From AC-56 sp046729615 (GTDB lineage: Bacteria; Actinomycetota; Thermoleophilia; Solirubrobacterales; 70-9): a DNA stretch of 64,000 nt. This document shows positions 33,731 through 41,315 of the stretch, piece after piece. Positions within the stretch are counted from its first letter, which is position 1. Every line of letters starts with the position of its first letter. A program made the position numbers and the translations under genes. The stretch lies in contig JBKPHA010000029.1 in NCBI GenBank assembly GCA_046729615.1, positions 1 to 64,000 on the forward strand, given 5' to 3'. A model generated the notes under the pieces. It saw nothing but the letters and a program-made list of their open reading frames with translations. It had not been told where the DNA came from and searched no databases.

Positions 33731-34220
33731 GGATCGGGGGGCGGGGGCGTTCTCCGCCGCCGACCGCGAGATCCTCGCGGATCTCGAGTTCGCCGCCTGC
33801 GTGGCGACGTTCTATCCGGACCTCGCGGAGCGACTGATGAACGGCGCGATCCTAGGGTTCGACCGCGGCGGCGTCAGCCCGGCGTCGGTGCACCCGTTCG
33901 AGGTCCCCGGCGCGTTCGAGCTTCCGATCGCCGCCAAGTGGTGCGCGGAGTCCGGGCGCTTCGCCGGCGTCGCCTGCCTGGGCGCGGTGATCCGCGGTGA
34001 GACCGATCACTACGACTACGTCTCGAGCGAGGCGGCGCGCGGCGTCGAGCAAGCGCAGCTCGACACCGGTGTGCCGTGCGCGTTCGGCGTCCTCACCTGC
34101 GACAGCATGCAGCAGGCGCTCGCGCGGTCGGCCGGAGACGAGCGCGACCAGGGCAGGCGCGCGGCCTACGCCGTGATGCGCATGGCGCTGTTGAAAGAGC
34201 AGGTAGCAGGGAGCAGGTAG
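33723..34220 (+). CDS. ribH: 6,7-dimethyl-8-ribityllumazine synthase
   Basis: Condenses the two precursors to lumazine; family members form pentamers or 60-mer shells. The 165-residue protein has VHPFEVPGAFELPIAAKW, VACLGAVIRGETDHYDYVSS, CAFGVLTCDSMQQALARS and an Arg/Ala-rich helix near the end. It overlaps ribBA by 8 bp. Its last codons (KEQVAGSR) lie within the left arm of a CAGGGAG-type hairpin, so the C-terminus seems to have been altered by that repeat. Confidence 0.92.
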   Translation: MPEDRGAGAFSAADREILADLEFAACVATFYPDLAERLMNGAILGFDRGGVSPASVHPFEVPGAFELPIAAKWCAESGRFAGVACLGAVIRGETDHYDYVSSEAARGVEQAQLDTGVPCAFGVLTCDSMQQALARSAGDERDQGRRAAYAVMRMALLKEQVAGSR

Positions 34221-34257
34221 AGGCTTCCCTTTCCGCATTGTCCCTGCTCCCTGCTGC
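34203..34257 (+). terminator. CAGGGAG-type hairpin at the end of the rib operon
   Basis: GTAGCAGGGAGCAGGTA and the downstream TCCCTGCTCCCTGCTGC pair over about 17 bp (15 matches plus wobble) around a 21-nt loop. It begins inside the last ribH codons and ends before rpmB. No T-run follows. The same repeated heptamer forms the hairpin at 40606-40668. Confidence 0.55.
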
Positions 34258-34265
34258 TTCATCGC

Positions 34266-34271
34266 TACCAT
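34266..34271 (+). promoter_or_regulatory. Candidate -10 box (TACCAT) for rpmB
   Basis: A TANNNT hexamer ending 10 nt before the rpmB ATG, just after the CAGGGAG hairpin. Confidence 0.35.
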
Positions 34272-34281
34272 CCCACCCGCC

Positions 34282-34473
34282 ATGGCGAAGGTCTGCTACA
34301 GCTGCGGCAAGCGTCCGGCATTCGGGAACTCCCGCAGCCACTCGATGGTTGCCACGCGGCGCCGCTTCAACCCCAACCTCCAGAAGGTCCGGATCGACGA
34401 CGGCGGCCGACCGCGCCGGGTCTACGTGTGCACGCGTTGCCTGAAGGCCGGCAAGGTGGTCAAGGCCGCATAG
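34282..34473 (+). CDS. rpmB: 50S ribosomal protein bL28, zinc-binding form
   Basis: A 63-residue ribosomal protein. It has paired cysteines CYSCGK (residues 5-10) and CTRC (near 49-52), so it is the zinc-ribbon (C+) form of L28, plus the conserved RPAFGNSRSHSMVATRRRFN segment. It is followed by yloV, the common Gram-positive rpmB-yloV-recG order. Confidence 0.95.
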   Translation: MAKVCYSCGKRPAFGNSRSHSMVATRRRFNPNLQKVRIDDGGRPRRVYVCTRCLKAGKVVKAA

Positions 34474-34485
34474 CCTCCCCGGCGG

Positions 34486-34491
34486 GATAAT
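34486..34491 (+). promoter_or_regulatory. Candidate -10 box (GATAAT) for the yloV-type gene
   Basis: GATAAT ends 12 nt before the ATG in the 30-bp gap after rpmB. Confidence 0.4.
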
Positions 34492-34503
34492 CCCTCCCGA
34501 GCG

Positions 34504-36126
34504 ATGGTCGATACCTCCATCGAGCGGTTCCGCCGGGTCGTCCAATCCGCCTACGCACAGCTCGCCGCCCGGCGGCAGGAGGTGAACGACCTGAACGTCT
34601 TCCCGGTCGCCGACGGCGATACCGGGGACAACATGGCGCTGACGATGCAGGCGGTGATGAACGAGCTCGACCGCCTGGACGGCCAGCCGATCCCGGCCGA
34701 CCGCGATGAGCTGGTCCATGCCGTCGCCCGGGCCGCGCTCATGGGAGCCCGCGGCAACTCCGGCGTGATCCTGAGCCAGATCGTCCGGGGCGCCGCCGAG
34801 GAGCTCGCGAGCCGGCCCGGCGAGCTGGTCGACCCGGTCCTGGTGGCCGCGGCCTTCGCGCGCGCCGCCGACGCGGCGTACGAGTCCGTGCGGGATCCGG
34901 CGGAGGGGACGATGCTCACCGTGATCAGGGAGATGGCGCACGCCGTCTCGACCCACCTGGCGCACATGGACCGCCGGCGCCTGACCGGGCCGGTTTCGGA
35001 CGATGAGCAGGACCAGCTGCTGGCGGACGTGCTGGAGGTGGCGACGCGCGCCGGCGAGCGCGCCGTGCAGCGAACGACCGAGCAGCTCGACGTGCTCGCG
35101 CAGGCCGGCGTCGTCGATGCCGGCGCCCACGGGCTGGTCGTGATCCTGGCCGGGATCGTCGGGGGCCTGCGCGACGACACCGAAGCGCTTCCGGAGCTGC
35201 CCCACCACGAGCCTGCGCGCGCCACCCGGCCGCACCATTTCGACAGCCGGTTCCGCTACTGCACCAACTTCATCGTCACCGGCTCCGGGCTCGACCCGCG
35301 CTCGTTCGTCCCGCGGCTCGAGGAGATCGGCGATTCGGTGCTGGTCGTCGGCGACGAGGCGACGCTCAAGGTCCACGTCCATACCGACGAGCCGGAGGTC
35401 GCCGTCGCCGTGTTCGGCCAGTCGGGCGACGTGCAGCGCCTGGACGTCGCCGACATGCGCGAGCAGATCGCGGCGCGCGAGGCCCGCCTGCGGCCGGCGC
35501 TGACCGGCGCGGTGGCCGTCGCCGCCGGCGATGGAATGAAGAAGCTCTTCGAGGGGCTCGGGGCGCACGTCGTCGACGGCGGTACCACGCTGAACCCATC
35601 CACCTACGAGATCCTGGCCGGCGTCCACGAGGTGCCCGCTGAGGAGGTGCTGGTCCTGCCGAACTCGCCCAACGTGATCATGGCCGCGCTCGAGGCGGCG
35701 AAGCTCTCCGAGAAGCCCGCCCGAGTGATCCCCAGCCACTCCCAGCAGGCCGCCCTCGGGGCGCTCGTCGAGCTGGTGCCCGGCGAGGATGCCGAGACCA
35801 ACGCCGAGCGCATCTCATCGGCGCTTGGCGAGATCCGCTCGGGCGCCGTCGCCCCCGCGGCGTGCGACGACCCGCACGGCCGATTCGTGCGCGGCGACGC
35901 GGTGGGCTTCGCCGGTGAGGAGGTCGTGGCGTGGGGCGGCGCGGGATCGACGCTCTCAGCGACGATCGAGCGCATTGCCATGGGCGCTGAGATCGTGACA
36001 GTGATGGAGGGCGAATCGGCGCCGATGCCGCTGCATCAGCTTCCGCTCGAGCTTCCCGAGGGGATCGAGCTTGAGCTCCACCACGGTGGGCAGCCGCAGT
36101 ACTGGTGGTTGATCGCGGCGCAGTGA
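34504..36126 (+). CDS. DAK2-domain protein, YloV/FakA type
   Basis: A 540-residue protein with an N-terminal DhaL/DAK2 nucleotide-binding domain (residues about 8-205; LNVFPVADGDTGDNM with the metal-binding Asp residues, GARGNSGVILSQI) and a C-terminal DegV-like/FakA-C region (FRYCTNFIVTG, VLVVGDEATLKVHVHTDEPE, LPNSPNVIMAALEAAKLSEK). FakA phosphorylates FakB-bound fatty acids. Its location beside rpmB and recG is the usual one. It is not a dihydroxyacetone kinase. Confidence 0.88.
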   Translation: MVDTSIERFRRVVQSAYAQLAARRQEVNDLNVFPVADGDTGDNMALTMQAVMNELDRLDGQPIPADRDELVHAVARAALMGARGNSGVILSQIVRGAAEELASRPGELVDPVLVAAAFARAADAAYESVRDPAEGTMLTVIREMAHAVSTHLAHMDRRRLTGPVSDDEQDQLLADVLEVATRAGERAVQRTTEQLDVLAQAGVVDAGAHGLVVILAGIVGGLRDDTEALPELPHHEPARATRPHHFDSRFRYCTNFIVTGSGLDPRSFVPRLEEIGDSVLVVGDEATLKVHVHTDEPEVAVAVFGQSGDVQRLDVADMREQIAAREARLRPALTGAVAVAAGDGMKKLFEGLGAHVVDGGTTLNPSTYEILAGVHEVPAEEVLVLPNSPNVIMAALEAAKLSEKPARVIPSHSQQAALGALVELVPGEDAETNAERISSALGEIRSGAVAPAACDDPHGRFVRGDAVGFAGEEVVAWGGAGSTLSATIERIAMGAEIVTVMEGESAPMPLHQLPLELPEGIELELHHGGQPQYWWLIAAQ

Positions 36127-36329
36127 GCAAACGGATGAGGGGGTCCGAGGCGACTATGTGGTCGGGGATCGCACACCGTGGCCGACCTGTCCGCCGCGTC
36201 ACTTCTCTACCGCTGGTGCGGCCCAAGCTGCCGCCCCCCGAGGCCCTTGAGCGCTTTCGCGTGCCGCTCAAGGAGCGTGCCGGATACCGATGGGTGGCGG
36301 AGATCTACCGCCGCCACCGCCGGCCCTAG
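36123..36329 (+). CDS. Hypothetical 68-residue protein
   Basis: A short frame whose GTG overlaps the stop of the yloV-type gene (GTGA). The C-terminal half, LPPPEALERFRVPLKERAGY then RWVAEIYRRHRRP, looks protein-like (basic and amphipathic), while the N-terminal half does not resemble a family. It may be a real coupled small gene or the remnant of the sequence inserted before recG. Its end overlaps the convergent RidA gene by 4 bp. Confidence 0.35.
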   Translation: MSKRMRGSEATMWSGIAHRGRPVRRVTSLPLVRPKLPPPEALERFRVPLKERAGYRWVAEIYRRHRRP

Positions 36330-36811
36330 CCGACTTGCACGATCGCCTCGACCTCCACCGGCACGTCGAAGGGCAGCTCGGACGCTCCGATCGCCGAGCG
36401 CGCATGCCGTCCGGCGTCGCCCCAGACCGCGAGGATCATGTCCGAGAAGCCGTTCACGACCGCGGGGGTCTTGTTGAAGCCGGGCGAGCAGTTCACCAGG
36501 CCGAGCGCCTTGACCCAGTCCCGGACCCGGTCCAGTTCGCCCAGCTCCTGCTTCAGCGATGCGAGGATCGAGAGACCGGTCAGTCGCGCCGCCTCATACG
36601 CCCGCTCCACCGAGACGTCCGCGTCGACCTTTCCCTGCACGAGCACGCGGTCGCCGTCCATCGGCACGTGACCGGACACATAGGCGAGGTCGCGGTGCAC
36701 GCGCACGAGGTCGAACTTGAACTCGACGCCCGCCGGCGGGGCGAAGGGCGCAGGGAGGGAGAGCCCCAGCTCCGCGAGCTTGTCCTCGACCTGACCCACG
36801 GCCTGCAACAT
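36326..36811 (-). CDS. RidA (YjgF/YER057c/UK114) family protein
   Basis: A 161-residue protein of the RidA superfamily, whose archetype hydrolyses reactive enamines and imines from PLP enzymes. It begins LQAVGQVEDKLAELGLSLP and has LAYVSGHVPMDGDRVLVQGK, YEAARLTGLSILASLKQ, and VNCSPGFNKTPAVVNGFSDM before EASELPFDVPVEVEA-like GASELPFDVPVEVEAIVQV. The GHVPMDG region and the length are of the longer YjgF type. RidA's diagnostic Arg near the end (SRV/CRV) is not evident. The ATG before LQAVGQ was chosen from family length. Confidence 0.75.
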   Translation of the reverse strand: MLQAVGQVEDKLAELGLSLPAPFAPPAGVEFKFDLVRVHRDLAYVSGHVPMDGDRVLVQGKVDADVSVERAYEAARLTGLSILASLKQELGELDRVRDWVKALGLVNCSPGFNKTPAVVNGFSDMILAVWGDAGRHARSAIGASELPFDVPVEVEAIVQVG

Positions 36812-37322
36812 AGCTTCTTCCAGCTGACGGACTCCGGGGCGCCCGAGGGCATGCGCAACTACTGGACCGCCGACTTCCTCGCGGAGCTGCCGGACGAGGC
36901 GATCGACATCCTGTGCGAGTACCACGTGTCGAGGGCCTCGCCGACGAGCCAGATCCTCGTGATCCCCGGCGGGGGCGCAATCGCGGAGGTCCCGGAGGAC
37001 GCAACGGCGTTCGGTCAGCGCACGTCGCCGTTCAACATCCACATCATCTCCGGCTGGCCCGATCCCGCCGATGACGAGGTGAACATCGCGTGGGCGAAGG
37101 AGCTCGGTGCGGCGATGAGGAGTACGCCACCGGCGGGGCGTACCTCAACTACCTCGGCGAGGAGGGCGAGGACCGCGTCCGCGCGGCGTTCGGTCCGGAG
37201 ACCTACGCCCGCCTCCAGGCGCTGAGGACCGCTACGACCCGACGAACCTGTTCCGGCAGAACCAGAGCATCAAGCCGACCAACTGGCGGGACGAGAGGGA
37301 GGCGGTCGCCACCACCGTCTGA
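36812..37322 (+). pseudogene. C-terminal remnant of an FAD-linked oxidase (BBE domain)
   Basis: Only the substrate/BBE end of a berberine-bridge-type flavin oxidase is left: NYWTADFLAELPDEAIDIL, ILVIPGGGAIAEVPEDATAF, WPDPADDEVNIAWAKELGAA in one frame, GGAYLNYLGEEGEDRVRAAF in a second, and DRYDPTNLFRQNQSIKPTNW in a third. So there are two frameshifts (near 37117 and 37228) and loss of the whole FAD-binding half. The broken 5' end abuts the divergent RidA start. Confidence 0.75.
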
Positions 37323-37367
37323 GCCGTACCAGGCGCGCGGCGCGGGGCTTCCCGCCCCGCGCCGACG

Positions 37368-37373
37368 TAGCCT
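37368..37373 (+). promoter_or_regulatory. Candidate -10 box (TAGCCT) for recG
   Basis: A TANNNT hexamer ending 6 nt before the recG ATG. It marks a promoter between the pseudogene and recG. Confidence 0.4.
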
Positions 37374-37379
37374 TGGTGT

Positions 37380-39578
37380 ATGAGCCGCACGATTGCGCCG
37401 CCGCGCGAGCCACGCACCGAGAGCGAGTCCGTTCCGCCCGGCGCCTTCGCGACCGGAGCGGCGCAGGGCCGCGATGTGCTTCGCGCCGCCGAGCTGCGAT
37501 CAGCTCCCCGGCCGAGCCTCCTCGCGGCGGGGATCCAGGCGCTGAGGGGCGCGGGCCCCAAGCTCGCGGCGGCCGCCGCAGAGATGGGCCTCGTGACACT
37601 CGGCGATGTGCTCGCGCACGTCCCGCACTCCTACCGCGAGCGCGCGGCCCCGCGGGAGCTCGCGGATCTGCGAATCGGTGAGGAGGCGACGGTCGAGGTG
37701 ACGGTGCGTTCGGCGCGGGTGCGCCCGACGCGGCGCCGGGGACTCGTGATCGTGGAGGCGCAGGTGGCCGACGAGTCGGGGCCGGCGAAGGCGGTGTGGT
37801 TCAACCAGGCGTGGCTCGCCGAGCGGCTGTCGGAGGGGACGAGGCTGCTTCTGTTCGGCAAGCTGGACCGGTCCGGCTTTCGGGTCGAGTCCCACGAGGT
37901 GGTTGGCGCCGGACAGGGCCAGGCCGCCGGCATCCACACGACCGGGATCGTGCCCGTGCACCCGGCGTCGGAGCGCCTGCGGGCCCAGCGGCTTCGCGAG
38001 TGGGCGTGGTTGACGCTGCCGCTCACGCGTCATGCCAGCGAGCCGCTCCCGGCGGAGCTTCGCGCGCGGCGGCGCCTGGCGCCGGCCGCTGATGCCCTCG
38101 CCGCGGCGCATTTCCCAGCGAGCCTCGACGAGGCCGAGGAGGCTCGCCGGCGCCTCGCATTCGAGGAGCTCTTCCTGCACCAGGTCGCGCTCGCCACCCG
38201 GCGCTCGGCGCGCCGCGCACGCCGCCCCGGCATCCCGCTCGCGGCGCCGGGCGACCTCGTCGGTTGCTGGCTGGAGTCGCTGCCGTTCGAGCTGACTCAA
38301 GACCAGCGGCGAGCCATAGAGGAGATCGACGCGGATCTCATGGCCGAGCAGCCCATGCAGCGCCTGCTGATGGGCGAGGTGGGCTCCGGCAAGACCGTCC
38401 TCGCGCTTTACGCGATGCTCCGCGCGGTCGCGTCGGGTTACCAGGCGGCGCTGATGGCGCCGACCGAGACGCTGGCGGAGCAACACGCCGCGACGCTCGA
38501 CCGGCTGCTGTCGCACCAGGCGGTCTCGTTCACGCTGCTGACGAGCGCCACGCCGGCGGCGCGCCGACGCGAGGCGGCAGCGAAGCTCGCGCGCGGAGAG
38601 CTCGCAATGGTGGTGGGCACCCACGCCCTGATCGAGCCGGACGTCGGGTTCGGCCGCCTCGCCGTCTGCGTCGTCGACGAGCAGCACCGGTTCGGGGTGC
38701 GCCAGCGCGCAGCGCTGGACGCGAAGGGGCCGGACGGAGCCGCCCCCCACGCCCTCCACATGACGGCGACGCCCATCCCTCGGACGCTGTCGCTGACCGC
38801 GTACGGGGACCTCGACGCCACCGTGCTGCGTGAGCTGCCTGCGGGGCGCCAGCCCGTCGACACGTGGGTAGTCGGCGAGGAGAAGCGCGCCGGCGCCTAT
38901 GGCTTCATCCGCGATCGGCTGTGGGAGGGCCGACAGGCTTATGTGGTTTGCCCGCTGGTGGAGGGCTCGGAGATCATGGAGGCGAAGGCCGCGACCGAGG
39001 AATTCGAGCGGCTCCGGGCGACGGAATTCGCCGACTTCGAGGTGGGGCTGCTTTACGGGCAGATGCCGCCCCGAAAGAAGCAGGCCGCGATGGAGCGGTT
39101 CGTCGCGGGAGAGTCGGACGTGCTGGTGGCGACGAGCGTGATCGAGGTGGGGATCGACGTCGCGAACGCCACCGTGATGCTGATCGAAGGGGCGGAGCGC
39201 TACGGCCTCTCGCAGCTTCACCAGCTCCGCGGCCGCGTGGGCAGGGGAGAGCATCGCTCGCACTGCATCCTGTTTGCGGACGCGGCCTCCGAGCTCGCGC
39301 GGCGGCGCCTGGAGGCGATCGCGACCGCATGTGACGGCTTCAAGCTCGCCGAGGTGGACCTTGCGCTGCGCGGCGAGGGGGAGATCCTCGGGACCCGCCA
39401 GCACGGGTTGCCTCGGTTCCGGGTGGCGGAGCTACCGGCTGACGTGGCGCTGCTCACCGAGGCGCGCCGCGAGGTCGTCGCGCTGCTCGAGCGGACGGGC
39501 TGCCTCGACGCCCGGGAGCTGGGGCCGCTCGTGGACGCCGCCCGGGAGCGATTCGGCGACGAGGCCATCGCCCCTTGA
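37380..39578 (+). CDS. recG: ATP-dependent DNA helicase RecG
   Basis: Remodels stalled forks and branched DNA. The 732-residue protein has an N-terminal wedge/OB domain (GPKLAAAAAEMGLVTLGDVL; RVRPTRRRGLVIVEAQVADE), Walker A LMGEVGSGKTVLALYAML, motif II VVDEQHRFGVRQR, and C-terminal motifs VATSVIEVGIDVANATVMLI and QLRGRVGRGEHRSHC. The N-terminus has about 45 extra residues before the wedge domain. The stop overlaps rsmD (TTGA). Confidence 0.94.
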   Translation: MSRTIAPPREPRTESESVPPGAFATGAAQGRDVLRAAELRSAPRPSLLAAGIQALRGAGPKLAAAAAEMGLVTLGDVLAHVPHSYRERAAPRELADLRIGEEATVEVTVRSARVRPTRRRGLVIVEAQVADESGPAKAVWFNQAWLAERLSEGTRLLLFGKLDRSGFRVESHEVVGAGQGQAAGIHTTGIVPVHPASERLRAQRLREWAWLTLPLTRHASEPLPAELRARRRLAPAADALAAAHFPASLDEAEEARRRLAFEELFLHQVALATRRSARRARRPGIPLAAPGDLVGCWLESLPFELTQDQRRAIEEIDADLMAEQPMQRLLMGEVGSGKTVLALYAMLRAVASGYQAALMAPTETLAEQHAATLDRLLSHQAVSFTLLTSATPAARRREAAAKLARGELAMVVGTHALIEPDVGFGRLAVCVVDEQHRFGVRQRAALDAKGPDGAAPHALHMTATPIPRTLSLTAYGDLDATVLRELPAGRQPVDTWVVGEEKRAGAYGFIRDRLWEGRQAYVVCPLVEGSEIMEAKAATEEFERLRATEFADFEVGLLYGQMPPRKKQAAMERFVAGESDVLVATSVIEVGIDVANATVMLIEGAERYGLSQLHQLRGRVGRGEHRSHCILFADAASELARRRLEAIATACDGFKLAEVDLALRGEGEILGTRQHGLPRFRVAELPADVALLTEARREVVALLERTGCLDARELGPLVDAARERFGDEAIAP

Positions 39579-40108
39579 GGGTGGTCGCGGGGGAGTTCCG
39601 GGGGCGCCGGCTGGTGGCCCCGCCGCGGCGCTCGGCCGCGGTGAGGCCGACCTCGGACCGCGTTCGTGAGGCGCTGTTCTCGATCCTCGGTGACATCGCG
39701 GGAACGCGCGTCCTCGACCTCTTCTGCGGGACGGGGGCGCTTGGAATCGAGGCGATCTCGCGCGGCGCCGCCTTCGCCACGTTCGTCGACACGCATACAG
39801 GACTCGTGCGCCGCAACGTCGCCGAGCTCGGGATTGGCGACCGCTGCGAGGTCGTTCGCTCGGACGCACGCGCGTTTTTGCGCCGAGTGCGGCCGAAGTT
39901 CGATCTCGTCCTCTGCGATCCGCCCTATAGACTCGCCGACCGTCTTGAGGGGGACCTGGATTCGCTTATACCGAAGGTCGTTTCGCCGGGAGGGCGCTTG
40001 ATCGTCGAGGGGGCGGCGCGCCGCACGCCGAGGATCTCGCTGCCGGTGGTCGCCGAACGCCGCTACGGGGACACCGTCGTGACGATCCACGAGGCCCGAT
40101 CGCGATGA
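39575..40108 (+). CDS. rsmD: 16S rRNA m2G966 methyltransferase RsmD
   Basis: Methylates a guanine in 16S rRNA using SAM. The 177-residue protein starts at a TTG overlapping the recG stop, with the family opening RVVAGEFRGRRLVAPP, then RPTSDRVREALFSILGD, motif I VLDLFCGTGALGIEAISRGA and the catalytic LVLCDPPYRLAD. The gene order recG-rsmD-coaD is standard. Confidence 0.93.
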   Translation: MRVVAGEFRGRRLVAPPRRSAAVRPTSDRVREALFSILGDIAGTRVLDLFCGTGALGIEAISRGAAFATFVDTHTGLVRRNVAELGIGDRCEVVRSDARAFLRRVRPKFDLVLCDPPYRLADRLEGDLDSLIPKVVSPGGRLIVEGAARRTPRISLPVVAERRYGDTVVTIHEARSR

Positions 40109-40605
40109 GCGACGGACGGGTGGCGATCTGCCCGGGCACGTACGACCCGGTCACGAACGGGCACCTCGACATCATCGGGCGGGCGGCGAGGGTGTTCGAC
40201 CGCGTGGTCGTGGGGGTCGTCAACCAGCCCGTCCGCAAGCAGCAGACGCTGTTCACGGCCGATGAGCGCAAGGCGTTCATCGAGGAGGCGATGAGGCAGA
40301 ACGGCGTCGACAACGTAGACGTCGCGGTCTTCTCGACCCTGCTCGTCGAGTTCGCGCGGGAGCACGATGCGGGCGCGATCGTAAAGGGCCTGCGCGCGAT
40401 CTCCGACTTCGAGTACGAGTTTGAGATGAACCAGCTGAACCGAAAGCTGGCGCCGGACATCGAGTCGGTCTACATCATCGCCTCGCCCGATTACAGCTTC
40501 CTGTCGTCGACCGGCGTGAAGGAGATGGCGACCTTCGGCGGCGACGTCTCGGACCTCGTGCCGCCAGCGGTGGCGAGGGCGCTGGTCGAACGCCTGAAGC
40601 GCTGA
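40105..40605 (+). CDS. coaD: Phosphopantetheine adenylyltransferase
   Basis: Makes dephospho-CoA in coenzyme A synthesis. The 166-residue protein has the nucleotidyltransferase motif CPGTYDPVTNGHLDI (TNGH), VVVGVVNQPVRKQQTLFT, IVKGLRAISDFEYEFEMNQLN and the ATP-binding SPDYSFLSSTGVKEMA. Coupled to rsmD by ATGA. Confidence 0.95.
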   Translation: MSDGRVAICPGTYDPVTNGHLDIIGRAARVFDRVVVGVVNQPVRKQQTLFTADERKAFIEEAMRQNGVDNVDVAVFSTLLVEFAREHDAGAIVKGLRAISDFEYEFEMNQLNRKLAPDIESVYIIASPDYSFLSSTGVKEMATFGGDVSDLVPPAVARALVERLKR

Positions 40606-40668
40606 CCAGGGAGCAGGGAGCAGGGAGACGTCGAGGCGCTCTGCCTGCTCAATGCTCCCTGCTCCTGG
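40606..40668 (+). terminator. CAGGGAG-type hairpin after coaD
   Basis: Three tandem CAGGGAG units (40607-40627) face a right arm GCTCCCTGCTCCTGG (40654-40668), giving a stem of about 15 bp with one bulge and a long loop. It follows the coaD stop directly. It is the same element type as at 34203-34257. No T-run follows. Confidence 0.55.
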
Positions 40669-40730
40669 GCAGGAGCTTGCAACGCCGCGGCGAAATCTTG
40701 GCCGTCGGTCCCGGTTTCCGCTGCGCCGCG

Positions 40731-40736
40731 TAAGCT
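40731..40736 (+). promoter_or_regulatory. Candidate -10 box (TAAGCT) for the sepIVA-like gene
   Basis: A TANNNT hexamer ending 12 nt before the ATG, in the gap after the coaD hairpin. Confidence 0.35.
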
Positions 40737-40748
40737 GTCGGCACTCTC

Positions 40749-41216
40749 ATGGACGTTCTGGTCCTAATCGACAAGCTCGACGACCTGATCCACAACGCAC
40801 GGCCGGTGCCGTTGACGGATCAGGTGCGTGTCGATCGCGAGGAGATCTACGACCTGCTCGACCAGATGCGAGCGACGATTCCGGAGGAGATCAAGCAGGC
40901 GCGGTGGATCGTCAAGGAGCGGCAGGAGATGCTCGCGGAGGCCAAGCGCGAAGCGGAGCGCATCGTCAAGGAGGCTCGCGACCAGCAGGCGCGCCTGATC
41001 TCAGACGAGGAGGTGTACAAGCAGGCCGAGCGCGCCGCCGAGGAGATCATCGAGGACGCGCGCGAGACGGAGCGACAGATCCGGCTCGGGGCGGAGGACT
41101 ACGCGGACGAGATCCTCTCCACGCTCGAGGTCAACCTCGAGAAGTTCCTCGCCGCCGTGCGCCGCGGGCGCGACCGCCTCGCGGGCCGTGAGGAAGAGCC
41201 CGCCGAGGTCGGCTAG
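40749..41216 (+). CDS. sepIVA: SepIVA/DivIVA-like coiled-coil protein
   Basis: A 155-residue protein that is almost entirely helical and charged. It has VLVLIDKLDDLIHNARPVPL at the start, the DREEIYDLLDQMRATIPEEI segment, then a coiled coil from about residue 60 to 140 (IVKERQEMLAEAKREAERIV). Sequence type and place beside coaD match actinobacterial SepIVA (mycobacterial Rv2927c), a DivIVA relative involved in septation and envelope growth. It lacks the classic DivIVA N-terminal lipid-binding domain. In relatives yceD-rpmF follow directly; here an accessory block intervenes. Confidence 0.8.
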   Translation: MDVLVLIDKLDDLIHNARPVPLTDQVRVDREEIYDLLDQMRATIPEEIKQARWIVKERQEMLAEAKREAERIVKEARDQQARLISDEEVYKQAERAAEEIIEDARETERQIRLGAEDYADEILSTLEVNLEKFLAAVRRGRDRLAGREEEPAEVG

Positions 41217-41315
41217 CTCCCTCGCCTCGCCCGGCGCATATTGCGAGCCTACCCGCAGCCGGTCCGCCGATCTGGCTCATGTGACGGGAGCGGCGGGCCG
41301 GATAGCGTCCGCCCG

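Noticed and set aside
34504..36126. Dihydroxyacetone kinase
   Set aside because: The DAK2 domain is joined to a FakA/DegV-like half and lies in the rpmB-recG locus; no DhaK domain is present.
37500..39404. Long antisense frame of 634 codons opposite recG
   Set aside because: It mirrors recG in a GC-rich genome, shows no domain, and its residue use (many Arg, His, Gln, Gly) is typical of antisense shadows.
40606..40668. CRISPR-like tandem repeats
   Set aside because: The CAGGGAG units are 7 bp, have no spacers and face an inverted arm; no cas genes are nearby.
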